Position numbers and translations under genes: made by a program. A stretch of 43,991 nucleotides of DNA from a virus: IMG/VR virus record IMGVR_UViG_3300025543_000057, positions 1-43,991 of that record. One strand, given 5' to 3'. Under the pieces are notes generated by a model. The model was not told the origin of the DNA, searched no databases, and saw only the letters and a list, made by a program, of their open reading frames with translations. Shown in pieces: positions 23,330-31,236 of this stretch. Each line of letters begins with the position of its first letter. Positions within the stretch are counted from its first letter, which is position 1.

Positions 23330-25327
23330 CTATTTTTTGTAACGCTGGCCGACCCAGCCTTCGGCCTCGACAGGTAGCCCTGCGGCCCATGTGGGTGGGC
23401 TTCGCATGATCGCCAACAGGCGGGCGAGCGTGCCGTCAGCGTTGCCTTCGTCCGGCTCCGTCAACAGTTCGTCGTGGACCGTCAGGATCAGCGGAATGCC
23501 CTCGGCGTCCGCCGTGAGCATGGCGTCGCGCATCACGTCGCGGGCGACGGCCTGCGTCACGTTCTCGGCCAGCTTGCCGCCGTAGGTCCGCAGCGGCTCC
23601 CAGCGGCGCGTGTACTGGTTGGTTCCCCTGTAAGTGATCGAGGTCCGCCCCGGCATGTCCGGGTCCATCTCCAGCGTGGCGTTGCGGTAGACCAAGTGGC
23701 GTCCCGAAGGGAGCCGGATAACCAGATGCTTTCCCCACATGCCGACGCGGACGAAGCCCACATCGACATGGGTCTGAGGGTTTTCGAGAACGGTCCGTGC
23801 TGCGCTGTCCAAGTCCCACCAGAACCGGACAATCGCGTTGTTCGCCCGCCGCCACTCGGTGACGGCTTCCTCTGCTTCCGGGAGGGTCATTTCCACGCCG
23901 GACTTGGCGGCGGTCTCGATAAACTTGTCTTTGCCCATGCCGAACCCGAGGCCCAGCACCATGACTTTGCCGCGCTGGCGCAACGGACTGTCCTTGGGGA
24001 TCGTCTTCCAATCTATCCCTTTGACGCGACCGATGGTGTAGCGGTACACGTCCGCGCCGGACGCGAACACGTCCAGAATGTCTTGCTGCCCGGCCAGCCA
24101 AGCAATGACGCGGGCTTCGATCTGCGCGAAGTCGGCGACCGCGAGCGTGTGTCCGGGCCGGGCCACGATGCAGGCGCGCAGCAGGGTGGAGACAATACCC
24201 ATAGCGGGACCAAACAGGGCTTCGAGCATGTCGTAGGGCATACCAGCCTCCACCATGCGGGCCGCGCCGTCCACATCCTTGAAGTCGCCGCGTGGCATGT
24301 TTTGCAGTTGAATGAGCCGTCCGGCCCATCGCCCGGTCCGGTTGGCTCCGTAATATTGAAGCATCCCGCGCACGTCCCCGACCCCTTGAGCAGCCGTGCA
24401 AGCGGCCCACATAGCCTTGAGTTTGGCCGCGCTGGTCCGGGCAACGTCCGCGCGGATCGTGAGGATTTTGCGCTCCATGCCTATGCAGTCCGGGTGTTCC
24501 ATCCGCTCGGCAATGGTGTCCTTGCGCAGATCGTCGTGAGGATAGCCGAAGGCTTGAAGCTCTTTCAGCATCGCCGCTGTGGAGTGAACGCCCCGGACAC
24601 GCCTGCCGGTAAGCGCGTTCAGGCGCTGACTGCTCCAATGGGTCGCTTCTTCGGCGAGAACACTCAGCTTTTCCACGAAACCCAAGTCCACGCCGACGCC
24701 CTTCGCGTTCATCCGCTGGTCCAGCATCCACGTCTGCCGCTCGATTTCCGGCAGCGGCGGGAGGGTTTTGGCGATGGCCCGTTCGACTTCCACGTCCACG
24801 TCGCAATATTCCATGAGCCTTTCCAGCCGGGCAGGTTCATCTTCGTGCCACCACGTCGTGATACCCCGGCGAGGGTCGTGCTTGCGCGGTTTGCACATCC
24901 GCATCATGAGGGCGTGGCCCTCCTTGTCTTTCTTGATGGCGACGCCCGCCGCCGGGCCCGCCATGTCCAGCGACAAGGGCAGCCCCCAATAGGCGGCGCG
25001 GGCCATCGTGTCCGAGACTTGGGCCAGTGCCAGACTGTCCATTTGGGGGTCCAGACCAAGCTGACGGATCAGCGTCTTGTTCCAGATGCACAACTCGAAG
25101 GCCACGTTCCAGCCTTGGACCGTGCGCCCCCGGCGGACGTGATCGAGGACTTCGTGCGGGAACGGGTCGCCGATCTTCCAGCGGCAGACCGGATCATCGT
25201 CGAAGGCGAACGACATACATATGACGCGGGTACTGTGATGTTCCGCGTAGGTGTAGGCCCCCGTCCGGCGCAGGTCCGCGAGACTGATAGTCTCGAAGTC
25301 AATCGAGAGGATGGCGTCGGTGGTCAT
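23330..25327 (-). CDS. Family A DNA polymerase with 3'-5' exonuclease
   Basis: The 665-residue enzyme replicates the phage genome. The N-terminus shows the exonuclease Exo I motif S-I-D-F-E-T (Asp10, Glu12). The polymerase domain shows motif A A-D-F-A-Q-I-E-A-R (about 395-403), motif B region G-K-V-M-V-L-G-L-G-F-G-M-G (about 455-467) and motif C V-H-D-E (about 615-618), the catalytic aspartates being in motifs A and C. Phages of this type encode such an enzyme without the 5' nuclease domain of bacterial Pol I. The ATG overlaps the stop of the dATP/dGTP hydrolase-like gene. Neighbours are helicase, nuclease, SSB-like and nucleotide-pool genes, so this is the replication operon. Confidence 0.96.
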   Translation of the reverse strand: MTTDAILSIDFETISLADLRRTGAYTYAEHHSTRVICMSFAFDDDPVCRWKIGDPFPHEVLDHVRRGRTVQGWNVAFELCIWNKTLIRQLGLDPQMDSLALAQVSDTMARAAYWGLPLSLDMAGPAAGVAIKKDKEGHALMMRMCKPRKHDPRRGITTWWHEDEPARLERLMEYCDVDVEVERAIAKTLPPLPEIERQTWMLDQRMNAKGVGVDLGFVEKLSVLAEEATHWSSQRLNALTGRRVRGVHSTAAMLKELQAFGYPHDDLRKDTIAERMEHPDCIGMERKILTIRADVARTSAAKLKAMWAACTAAQGVGDVRGMLQYYGANRTGRWAGRLIQLQNMPRGDFKDVDGAARMVEAGMPYDMLEALFGPAMGIVSTLLRACIVARPGHTLAVADFAQIEARVIAWLAGQQDILDVFASGADVYRYTIGRVKGIDWKTIPKDSPLRQRGKVMVLGLGFGMGKDKFIETAAKSGVEMTLPEAEEAVTEWRRANNAIVRFWWDLDSAARTVLENPQTHVDVGFVRVGMWGKHLVIRLPSGRHLVYRNATLEMDPDMPGRTSITYRGTNQYTRRWEPLRTYGGKLAENVTQAVARDVMRDAMLTADAEGIPLILTVHDELLTEPDEGNADGTLARLLAIMRSPPTWAAGLPVEAEGWVGQRYKK

Positions 25328-25785
25328 CCTCGGGGTTCTCCGCCAAACAGGTCAAGCTGGTTCGGGTCGGCGCGCCACGGGGCAGACGGCTTGGGGGTCG
25401 CCGGGGACACACTGTCCGGGCCGGTGAAGCGGTCGTCCCACGCCACCATCTTGCGTTCTTCGTAGGCTGTCAGGAACGCGAGGCAGCAAAGCGCGTGCCA
25501 AAGGTGCGAATAGGCGGTTTCGTCGTCGAGGTCACCGAAGCAGAAGTTGGCCGTCGTCGGGCCTTTGCCACCCCACCACGCGAACAGGTGCCGGAGACAG
25601 GCAGCGTAGGGCCGGGACCATTTCATGCCCTTCTCCCAATTACGCTCGGAGTATTTCTTGGCTCCGGTGCCAAGCACGCTCGCCAGAGCGAAGGGAACTT
25701 CCGGGGGTATCAGGTCCATGCGGGCTTTGTCTTCGTCCGCCTTGTGCCCGGACACGAGATTGCGGGGGTTTACGTGATCGGCCAT
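25324..25785 (-). CDS. dATP/dGTP diphosphohydrolase-like protein (DUF5664 type)
   Basis: The 153-residue protein has the pattern of the 'dATP/dGTP diphosphohydrolase, N-terminal' family: K-x-D-x-x-R-M-D-L-I-P-P-E near the start, G-A-K-K-Y-S-E-R-N-W-E-K-G-M in the middle, then R-P-Y-A-A-x-x-R-H-L-F-A-W, and D-D-E-T-A-Y-S-H-L-W-H-A near the end, all acidic/His residues expected for a metal-dependent helical pyrophosphohydrolase. The C-terminal tail (after 120) is Pro-rich. It would remove or balance dNTPs. The ATG at 25785 has AGGAG about 8 nt upstream. It sits between a small gene and the polymerase gene, with overlap at the polymerase start. Confidence 0.8.
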   Translation of the reverse strand: MADHVNPRNLVSGHKADEDKARMDLIPPEVPFALASVLGTGAKKYSERNWEKGMKWSRPYAACLRHLFAWWGGKGPTTANFCFGDLDDETAYSHLWHALCCLAFLTAYEERKMVAWDDRFTGPDSVSPATPKPSAPWRADPNQLDLFGGEPRG

Positions 25786-25796
25786 TTGGGTCGCTC

Positions 25797-26015
25797 CTAT
25801 TTGTCGGGGTAGGGGTGGGCCGCGAGGTCTGCGACGAGGCCGGGCCGGTGGTTTACGGGCAGACCGTTCACCAAATTGGACCGCACGGTGAAGCCTGTGG
25901 ATTGTGCCTTGTGGTTGTATGGTTCTTTTTCCACCCAAACGTGGACCGGGTAGCCGCGCGCCTGCCAGTATCGGGCAATTATGGCCGCGAGGGCCTTGGT
26001 TCTTTTATGGTTCAT
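25797..26015 (-). CDS. Hypothetical protein, 72 aa
   Basis: The small basic protein begins with a Lys/Arg-rich helix (K-R-T-K-A-L-A-A-I-I-A-R-Y-W-Q-A-R-G), followed by a beta hairpin-like half (V-H-V-W-V-E-K-E-P and F-T-V-R-S-N-L) and an L-V-N-G-L-P turn. It is compact and probably a real gene: the ATG has ACGGAG 7 nt upstream and the frame fills the gap between the SSB-like and dATP/dGTP hydrolase-like genes. No family is recognised; nearby replication genes suggest an accessory role. Confidence 0.65.
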   Translation of the reverse strand: MNHKRTKALAAIIARYWQARGYPVHVWVEKEPYNHKAQSTGFTVRSNLVNGLPVNHRPGLVADLAAHPYPDK

Positions 26016-26043
26016 TTGTCGGCTCCGTTGGTCGGCAAAGCAG

Positions 26044-26070
26044 ACACGCCGGGCGAAATGCCCGGCGTGT
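26044..26070 (-). terminator. Perfect hairpin after the SSB-like gene
   Basis: ACACGCCGGGC and GCCCGGCGTGT pair over 11 bp around a 5-nt loop, 11 nt past the stop of the SSB-like gene. There is no T-run on the minus strand. It may partly stop or process the operon mRNA so that the SSB-like protein is made in excess over downstream genes. Confidence 0.6.
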
Positions 26071-26080
26071 GCGTGCCCTC

Positions 26081-26719
26081 CTAGAAAGGGAAGTCTTTGC
26101 TGTCGCCGTTGCCCGCTGGGGCGGCCACCGCGTTCACGTCGATGCCGAGGGCGGCAAGCTGCGAGTTGTCAGCCTGGGCGAAGGCGTCTTCGGGGTTGGT
26201 CACGACACGTCCGTCGAGGCGAGGCATGTCCGCCTTGACGATCTGGACGTGTTCGAGCGCGAAGGAAACCCCGCGATTGCCGGTGCTGTCGTAGCCGAAG
26301 GCGCGGACTGTGAAGCGAGCAAGCTGTCCGGCGAACACGTCGCTGGGGACCATGATCTTCGTCCCGGCAAGGTCAACCACGCCGGGAGCGCCGTCGGCCT
26401 CGTTGCGCCACGGGGAGATGAACGTGTTCGCATTTTCCAGACCATTGTAGGTCTTTTCGGCGGCGTTGCGGAAGGGGAGGCGAAGGCCCCTCACGAAGTT
26501 GGCGTCAGCGGCTTTGGCTGCGCCGAACTTCTTCCCGATTGCCTCCATCACCAGCTTGCGCAGGTCTTGGTAGGCGGTGGACCCGACACCGGCTTCATCG
26601 AAGGCCAGCATCGCGGAGTAGCGCGGGGCTTGGGTGGGGTTCGCCGGGTTGGTTGCGGCGGTGAACAGTTTCGGAAACATGAGTGCGCCGATGGGCGTCA
26701 TTACTGTGCCGTTGGACAT
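26081..26719 (-). CDS. Single-stranded DNA-binding-like protein (DUF2815 type)
   Basis: The 212-residue protein has the outline of DUF2815: an N-terminal P-I-G-A-L-M-F-P-K-L-F near the start, a P-F-R-N-A-A-E-K segment, and a beta-rich body with V-F-A-G-Q-L-A-R and R-G-V-S-F-A-L-E-H-V-Q-I-V. It ends in an acidic tail whose last residues are S-K-D-F-P-F, resembling the D-D-x-x-P-F tip that bacterial and phage SSBs use to bind partner enzymes. It probably coats ssDNA during replication. I chose the ATG at 26719, which has AAAAGGAG 8 nt upstream; upstream in-frame sequence is a shadow of the nuclease gene. It follows the PD-(D/E)XK nuclease gene by 14 nt. Confidence 0.85.
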   Translation of the reverse strand: MSNGTVMTPIGALMFPKLFTAATNPANPTQAPRYSAMLAFDEAGVGSTAYQDLRKLVMEAIGKKFGAAKAADANFVRGLRLPFRNAAEKTYNGLENANTFISPWRNEADGAPGVVDLAGTKIMVPSDVFAGQLARFTVRAFGYDSTGNRGVSFALEHVQIVKADMPRLDGRVVTNPEDAFAQADNSQLAALGIDVNAVAAPAGNGDSKDFPF

Positions 26720-26733
26720 GGGGTTAGCTCCTT

Positions 26734-28053
26734 TTAGTCCTTGAGGGGGTTGTTGATGGCCGGTAGATTGAAAGCCTCGTGTGCGGACCGGCTCCTGACA
26801 CGCGCACGGGGGTCTCCGTTCGGGACGAGTGATCGCCCGGCGGAATTTTTGACGACGTGTGGCGCGACCTCTTGGTCGTACCGCTTTTTGCCGACACGTT
26901 TCTGGACCTGCGCCGGGGACAAGATGGTCTCCGAAATGTAGTCCGAGGGGTCCAGCGTCGTGATCCCGTCCAGCGTCTTGCGCAGTTCGTCGGGGTCGGT
27001 GTCGGCCCACTTGCGCCGGGGGAGGGTCGGGACCAGCGCCCAGCCTTTCACGTCCCGGCCCGCTTCCCGGCGTTCTTTGGCGAGGGCTTCTGCGGCGGCC
27101 ATCCAAGGCTTGATGATGCTGATCTTGTCCAGCAGTTCCCCGAGGGCGTCGTCCGAGAAGGAAAGGACCGGGGCTTGCATGATCGTCGTGTCACCTGTGG
27201 CGGGAATGTTTTCGAGCGCAGCGCCCGCGAACATATCCTTGGCGGTGTCGAGGGACAGCTTTTTGGGGGCTTCGCAGGGCACAAACGCCGGACAAAACCG
27301 ACACCAATCGCCTGCGTTCGTCGTCTGGCCTTTGTCCTCCAGCGCCCTCTTGACGCCGTTGTAGAGGTCGTGCTGCGCCCACCCGATGATCTTGCTGGGG
27401 ACATACGAATGGGACCGGACGGGGCCTTCGGGGTGGTAGGCCCGGGGCTGGACTATCGTCGTTCGGACTTCCTTGACCGGCACCGGGCCTGTGGGGACTG
27501 CGTGTCCGGATGCGAGCAGCATGTTCTTCAACAGTTCGTCACTGATAGACCCGGCGGCGTAATAGAGAAGCTGCGGGTTGTCCGGCGTTTCAACCACGAT
27601 CCCTTTGCCGAATTTCAGGTCCGCGATAACCAGCACTTCCAGCGTGGGGTGGTAGGCAATGCAGTCGGACGTGCCGAACAAGTCGATGGGCAGCGCCGGG
27701 AGAGCGCCCCAGTGGATTTGGGGCGAAACCCGTTGCTCCAGCAGTACGATGAAGCCCATAGCCTTGAGGCCGCGAAGCAGGTTCACGTAGGGTTCGAGGG
27801 CTTCCGCAAATTCATCGTCCACGGCGATCTGATAGCCGTCCGCGTTTCGGGTCTGGCCCACGAAATCAGAGGGGTCTTTACCTGTGAGCAGGCAAGCCTC
27901 GCTAATCGCGTGGGCCAGTGTTCCCTCCGCCGCAAACGGGGAGGATCGGCGCTGTCCGTCGTCGTGGACCTGAGCCAGATGGAACGAAGCGGGGCAAGAT
28001 AGCCCGCGCTTCGCGCCACTGGCCGAAAAGGCGGAGTGGGCGAGCGGGGCCAT
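26734..28053 (-). CDS. PD-(D/E)XK nuclease with Fe-S type cysteines (DUF2800, Cas4/RecB-like)
   Basis: The 439-residue protein has a RecB/Cas4-like nuclease core: E-G-T-x-x-H (43-48), G-T-S-D (Asp130), A-D-L-K (Asp145, Lys147) and Q-L-L-Y-Y-A (161-166). Four cysteines fit an Fe-S cluster: Cys20 near the start and C-x2-C-x5-C (251, 254, 260), as in Cas4 and AddB. It is commonly encoded with DUF2815 and a helicase in phage replication operons, and likely processes DNA ends in recombination or degrades host DNA. Its stop is 14 nt before the SSB-like start, and its start follows the previous stop by 1 nt. The call is strong for fold, less for exact role. Confidence 0.88.
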   Translation of the reverse strand: MAPLAHSAFSASGAKRGLSCPASFHLAQVHDDGQRRSSPFAAEGTLAHAISEACLLTGKDPSDFVGQTRNADGYQIAVDDEFAEALEPYVNLLRGLKAMGFIVLLEQRVSPQIHWGALPALPIDLFGTSDCIAYHPTLEVLVIADLKFGKGIVVETPDNPQLLYYAAGSISDELLKNMLLASGHAVPTGPVPVKEVRTTIVQPRAYHPEGPVRSHSYVPSKIIGWAQHDLYNGVKRALEDKGQTTNAGDWCRFCPAFVPCEAPKKLSLDTAKDMFAGAALENIPATGDTTIMQAPVLSFSDDALGELLDKISIIKPWMAAAEALAKERREAGRDVKGWALVPTLPRRKWADTDPDELRKTLDGITTLDPSDYISETILSPAQVQKRVGKKRYDQEVAPHVVKNSAGRSLVPNGDPRARVRSRSAHEAFNLPAINNPLKD

Positions 28054-28054
28054 C

Positions 28055-28534
28055 TTAGGCTGCCGCCTCGCTGTTATTGGACGTGGCGAGTTTCACGTCC
28101 GCAAGGAACTCGCTGGCGCGGTCCAGCGGAACATCGGAAAACTGTTTGACCTTGTATTTGGCCTGCAACTTCGTGACTTCGCCCATCGCGCGTTCGCCGT
28201 CCTTGAGGAAGAAGTCCTGCATCAACTTGTTGGCCTGCTCTTTGGTGTCCTGTGGGGTCATGTCCTGCACCAAATTGTCGGTGACGGAGGCGTCGCCCTT
28301 GCTGTCGTCTTCCTTTTGATCGTTCGCCGGGGCGGCTTTTTTCTTCGTCGTCTTGCGAGGGCGGGTCGGGGTGTCTTCCACCGTGGCTTCGACCGTGCCG
28401 TCTTCGACCTTGGCCGCGCTGGTCGTGACAAGGTGCTGGTCCTGCGCGTTCAAGTGATTGTTCAGGGTTTGCAGGGCGTGCAGAAGGTCTTCGGGGCAGT
28501 CCGCGTTGATGGTGATGTGAATTTCAGCAGGCAT
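28055..28534 (-). CDS. Hypothetical protein with Lys-rich linker, 159 aa
   Basis: The first 45 residues have a beta-alpha-type segment (E-I-H-I-T-I-N and D-L-L-H-A-L-Q-T-L-N-N-H). A Lys/Pro/Thr-rich, disordered linker with T-K-K-K-A-A-P follows (70-100), then an acidic stretch and a C-terminal helical domain (100-155). ATG 28534 has CTGGAG 8 nt upstream; upstream in-frame sequence is antisense to nothing meaningful and lacks a site. It sits between the helicase and the nuclease genes, so a role in replication or recombination is likely. No family is recognised. Confidence 0.65.
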   Translation of the reverse strand: MPAEIHITINADCPEDLLHALQTLNNHLNAQDQHLVTTSAAKVEDGTVEATVEDTPTRPRKTTKKKAAPANDQKEDDSKGDASVTDNLVQDMTPQDTKEQANKLMQDFFLKDGERAMGEVTKLQAKYKVKQFSDVPLDRASEFLADVKLATSNNSEAAA

Positions 28535-28566
28535 AGGGGAAACTCCAGTTAGGTTGGGTTGGGTTG

Positions 28567-29937
28567 TCAGATAGTCCCGGCGCTTATGTCCACGCCGAGT
28601 AGGTCCATGAAGTCTTTGGCTTTGCGCCGCAGGGTTTTGATGATCGGCTCGTCCACGGTGCCATGCGCGTAGGCAAAGTAAACCGTGACCGATCCGGCTT
28701 GGCCGATGCGGTGGCACCGGCTTATCGCTTGGTAGTTCTGGACCGGGGTCCACTCGGGTTCGAGCAACAGCACGTCCTGCGCGGCTGTCAGGGTGATGGA
28801 GGTGTTGGAGGCCAATGTCTGCCCGAGAAACAGACGACAGCCGGGGGAGTTCTGGAAGCGGTCCACGGCGAGCAGCCGGGCGGAGTGCGGGGTGGACCCG
28901 TCAATCCGGGCTGTGCCGTACTTGGGAGCGAATGCGGCTTGCAGTTTGTCCAGCACAGATCGGTGATATGCGAAGACAACCAGCTTTTTGTCCGGGTCTT
29001 GCAACAGGTTCTTGATCCACTCAATCACGGCGGTGGCTTTTAGTTCCCCCAAAGCGCGGCGGCGAGAGGCGACGTGTTCGTCGTCCAGCAAGTCGTTCAG
29101 GGCCGTGCCTTCGGCGGTCTGGAGCAGAGCCGCCAGCCGGGCGTCGATGGGGTCGCCCTTGTCCTGCACTTCGAGCGGGAGCAGGACTTGTGTGATCGGG
29201 TCCAGATCGGGCAGCACGTCCCTTTTGAGCCGGGCCAGAAAGTAGGGCCGCAGGGCGTCGCGCAGTGCGGGAATTTCCTTCCGGTCATTGCCGTCGATCT
29301 GCCAGCCGAAATTCGTGTGCCGCATGTTGGTGAAGCGCATTTTGAAGTCGTGGTCACTTGGCATTTCGTTGGCGAATAGCTGCAACAGCATGGGGCCGAA
29401 AAGGCCGCGCAAATGGGGGTATAGCTCACCGACGTGGTTGGGGGTGATGGTGGCCGTCGCCAGCCAGACAGCGCGGCAGCGTTCCAAGACGGAGCGCGCG
29501 AGGTCCAGCTTGTTGCCGTAGACGGCGCGGGTCCGGTTGGCTTCCGGGTTCTTGAGGTAGTGGGCTTCGTCCACGAACGCCACACCAAAAGGGTCGGCCG
29601 TGCGGAGGGCTTTGATCAGCTTCGCGGCGTTCCTTGGGTTCTGGAGCCAATCTATCGTGACGATCAGCGCAAGCGGTCCGGGAGGGATAAGTCCGGCGGT
29701 GTCGTTGGGGTATGTGTAGACCGGGCGGGGCTTGGACAGCCATGTCCGGAACTGGATGGCCCACGAGACACGCCCGATGGCCGGGCAGAGGACCAGAATG
29801 CGGGAAAAGTTCCTCTGCTCGGACGCCCGGATCATCTGCATTGACTTCCCGAGACCCGCATCATCGCCGAGAATAGCGAAGTCGCGGGCTGCGAGAAAAT
29901 CAATTCCTTCAAGTTGAAAAGGCTTAGGATGGTCCAT
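28567..29937 (-). CDS. SNF2-type DEAD-like helicase/ATPase
   Basis: The 456-residue superfamily 2 enzyme has motif I D-D-A-G-L-G-K-S (25-32), motif II D-E-A-H (123-126), a motif III-like A-T-A-T-I-T-P-N segment, and in the second domain S-R-C-H-R-I-G-Q-A (motif VI) near residue 415. The pattern is that of compact phage SNF2 helicases. It probably remodels replication or recombination intermediates. It is encoded between an unknown protein and a Lys-rich one, in the leftward early operon. An 11-bp inverted repeat precedes its start. The enzyme class is clear; the substrate is not. Confidence 0.93.
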   Translation of the reverse strand: MDHPKPFQLEGIDFLAARDFAILGDDAGLGKSMQMIRASEQRNFSRILVLCPAIGRVSWAIQFRTWLSKPRPVYTYPNDTAGLIPPGPLALIVTIDWLQNPRNAAKLIKALRTADPFGVAFVDEAHYLKNPEANRTRAVYGNKLDLARSVLERCRAVWLATATITPNHVGELYPHLRGLFGPMLLQLFANEMPSDHDFKMRFTNMRHTNFGWQIDGNDRKEIPALRDALRPYFLARLKRDVLPDLDPITQVLLPLEVQDKGDPIDARLAALLQTAEGTALNDLLDDEHVASRRRALGELKATAVIEWIKNLLQDPDKKLVVFAYHRSVLDKLQAAFAPKYGTARIDGSTPHSARLLAVDRFQNSPGCRLFLGQTLASNTSITLTAAQDVLLLEPEWTPVQNYQAISRCHRIGQAGSVTVYFAYAHGTVDEPIIKTLRRKAKDFMDLLGVDISAGTI

Positions 29938-29962
29938 TTGAGTGTCCGAGCAGGGGGTTGAA

Positions 29963-30006
29963 CTGTGAACTAGAAGCGAACGGGAGTTTCTGGCGCTAGT
30001 TCACAG
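29963..30006 (-). repeat. 11-bp inverted repeat across a stop codon
   Basis: CTGTGAACTAG and CTAGTTCACAG form perfect arms with a 22-nt loop. On the minus strand, the first arm includes the last two codons and stop TAG of the 208-residue gene, and the second arm precedes the helicase start by about 26 nt. No T-run follows. It may control coupling between the two genes. Confidence 0.65.
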
Positions 30007-30622
30007 TCCGGGGCGGGGTGTTGTTCTCTTTGTCGGCGAGCGCCTCGGCCTCCGTCTTGACGGACCGCCACGCGGGGTCTTCCGGGCCGACAATTTCCCC
30101 GGTGTCCGCGTTGCTGTACGCCGAAAAACTGACAATTTGCCGCAGAATTTCATAGGGCAGGGTTAGGGCGTTCGGGTTGTATTCCAAGCCGGGGGTCTGG
30201 CCGTGGTAGTCGATCATCACCTTGCCGAGTGTCACCATAGAATAGTAAGTGCGGAGGACGGCGAGGATGGCAAAAACAGCCCGGTCCCCGGCCAAGTGGG
30301 CGCTCAAAACGTCGTCGTCGGCCAAAAACCGGCGGGTCGCGGTGGACGCATAGGCGAAAAGCCGTGTGACCTCGGAGAGGGTAGCGTCCGCCATGCGGGA
30401 CGCATTCTGGCCAGCACTGTCGCCCTGAACAGTGTCGCGGTGTGGCGCGCGGCTTTCGTCGCTATACGCCTTCGTCAAAACCTTCGCGGCGGCGTCGCAG
30501 ACCTGCACGTACTCCACAAACTGCTTGATCATGTCGGTACTGTCGCGCGCGGTGTCGGTGTGGTTCGCCAACGTGATAAAGTCTTGCAAGGTAACATTGG
30601 CGGGGGCGGTGTCGATAGACAT
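29996..30622 (-). CDS. Hypothetical early protein, 208 aa
   Basis: The protein is mostly helical: V-T-L-Q-D-F-I-T-L-A-N-H near the start, a long Asp/Ala-rich helix pair (40-110) and a hydrophobic helix L-A-V-L-R-T-Y-Y-S-M-V-T-L-G-K. The ATG has GAGGAA 7 nt upstream, like other genes here with AAGGAACCAAACC-type leaders. A copy of the TTGACAAA-N3-GACAAA motif lies 31 nt upstream. No family is recognised. It sits between the RuvC-like and SNF2 genes. The leader suggests it can be transcribed on its own. Confidence 0.65.
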   Translation of the reverse strand: MSIDTAPANVTLQDFITLANHTDTARDSTDMIKQFVEYVQVCDAAAKVLTKAYSDESRAPHRDTVQGDSAGQNASRMADATLSEVTRLFAYASTATRRFLADDDVLSAHLAGDRAVFAILAVLRTYYSMVTLGKVMIDYHGQTPGLEYNPNALTLPYEILRQIVSFSAYSNADTGEIVGPEDPAWRSVKTEAEALADKENNTPPRTVN

Positions 30623-30652
30623 GGTTTGGTTCCTCGTGTTTGTTTGCGTCGG

Positions 30653-30669
30653 TTGACAAAACAGACAAA
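30653..30669 (+). promoter_or_regulatory. TTGACAAA-N3-GACAAA motif, copy b
   Basis: TTGACAAAACAGACAAA, identical to the copy at 37.2 kb, lies 31 nt upstream of the start of the leftward 208-residue gene. Its + orientation would face away from that gene if TTGACA were a -35 box, so it fits an operator better than a promoter. Confidence 0.6.
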
Positions 30670-30714
30670 ACACGAAACCGGGGATCGCGTCAAGGGGCGG
30701 GTGGAAACTTTTTT

Positions 30715-31236
30715 TTATTTGGTGGGGGTGTTGAGCAGCGCCCAGCCGAGGCCGATCAGGGCGGCGTCCGCGCGGTTGTGGTCCATTTTGCGGGCAAAAA
30801 GGTGGGCATGGTTGGGGAAAATCTGGTTCGCACGGAGGCGTCCGGCGTCCTTGTCGCCCTTGGGTTGGCGGACAGCGCGCTGCCATTCTTGGGGACGAAT
30901 GAAGTGGACCGGCAGACCGAGGCCGGAGGCCAGCCCTGCAAGTGCGCCAGCCGTGTAGCCGAAGCGGAACATGGAGGTTACGCCTTGGCCCGGCATGGCG
31001 CTGACTTCTTCGATGATCACTGCTGCGACACAGAAGGGCGTCCGGATAAGAGGGACCGTCGCGGCCATGAGAAGCTGGCTTTTCTTTTTGCGGTTCTGCG
31101 TGGTGGTGGCCGTGGGAATATCGTGGACGGCGAGCAGGTCGATCTTGTCGTCGGCCACGGACAGCCAAGCAATAGCGCCGGTCAGGCCGGGGTCAATGGC
31201 GACGATGATCCGGGTGAGGGTGGGGGTCCGCGTCAT
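30715..31236 (-). CDS. RuvC-like Holliday-junction resolvase
   Basis: The 173-residue protein has the RNase H-fold RuvC set: I-I-V-A-I-D-P-G with Asp15, a central V-I-I-E-E-V (Glu76/Glu77) followed by Q-G-V-T-S-M-F-R-F-G-Y-x-x-G, and D-H-N-R-A-D-A-A-L-I near the end (His153, Asp157), as in phage RuvC-like resolvases. It cuts four-way junctions or debranches replicating DNA before packaging. The ATG overlaps the stop of the Cro-like gene (ATGA), so both are coupled. A 92-nt gap with the regulatory motif separates it from the next gene. Confidence 0.88.
   Translation of the reverse strand: MTRTPTLTRIIVAIDPGLTGAIAWLSVADDKIDLLAVHDIPTATTTQNRKKKSQLLMAATVPLIRTPFCVAAVIIEEVSAMPGQGVTSMFRFGYTAGALAGLASGLGLPVHFIRPQEWQRAVRQPKGDKDAGRLRANQIFPNHAHLFARKMDHNRADAALIGLGWALLNTPTK

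Noticed and set aside
23474-25465. Plus-strand frame of 663 codons
   Set aside because: Antisense to the DNA polymerase with its exonuclease and polymerase motifs.
22050-25785. Complete 2-aminoadenine (Z-DNA base) pathway
   Set aside because: No PurZ-like adenylosuccinate synthetase of the expected size was found in any frame.
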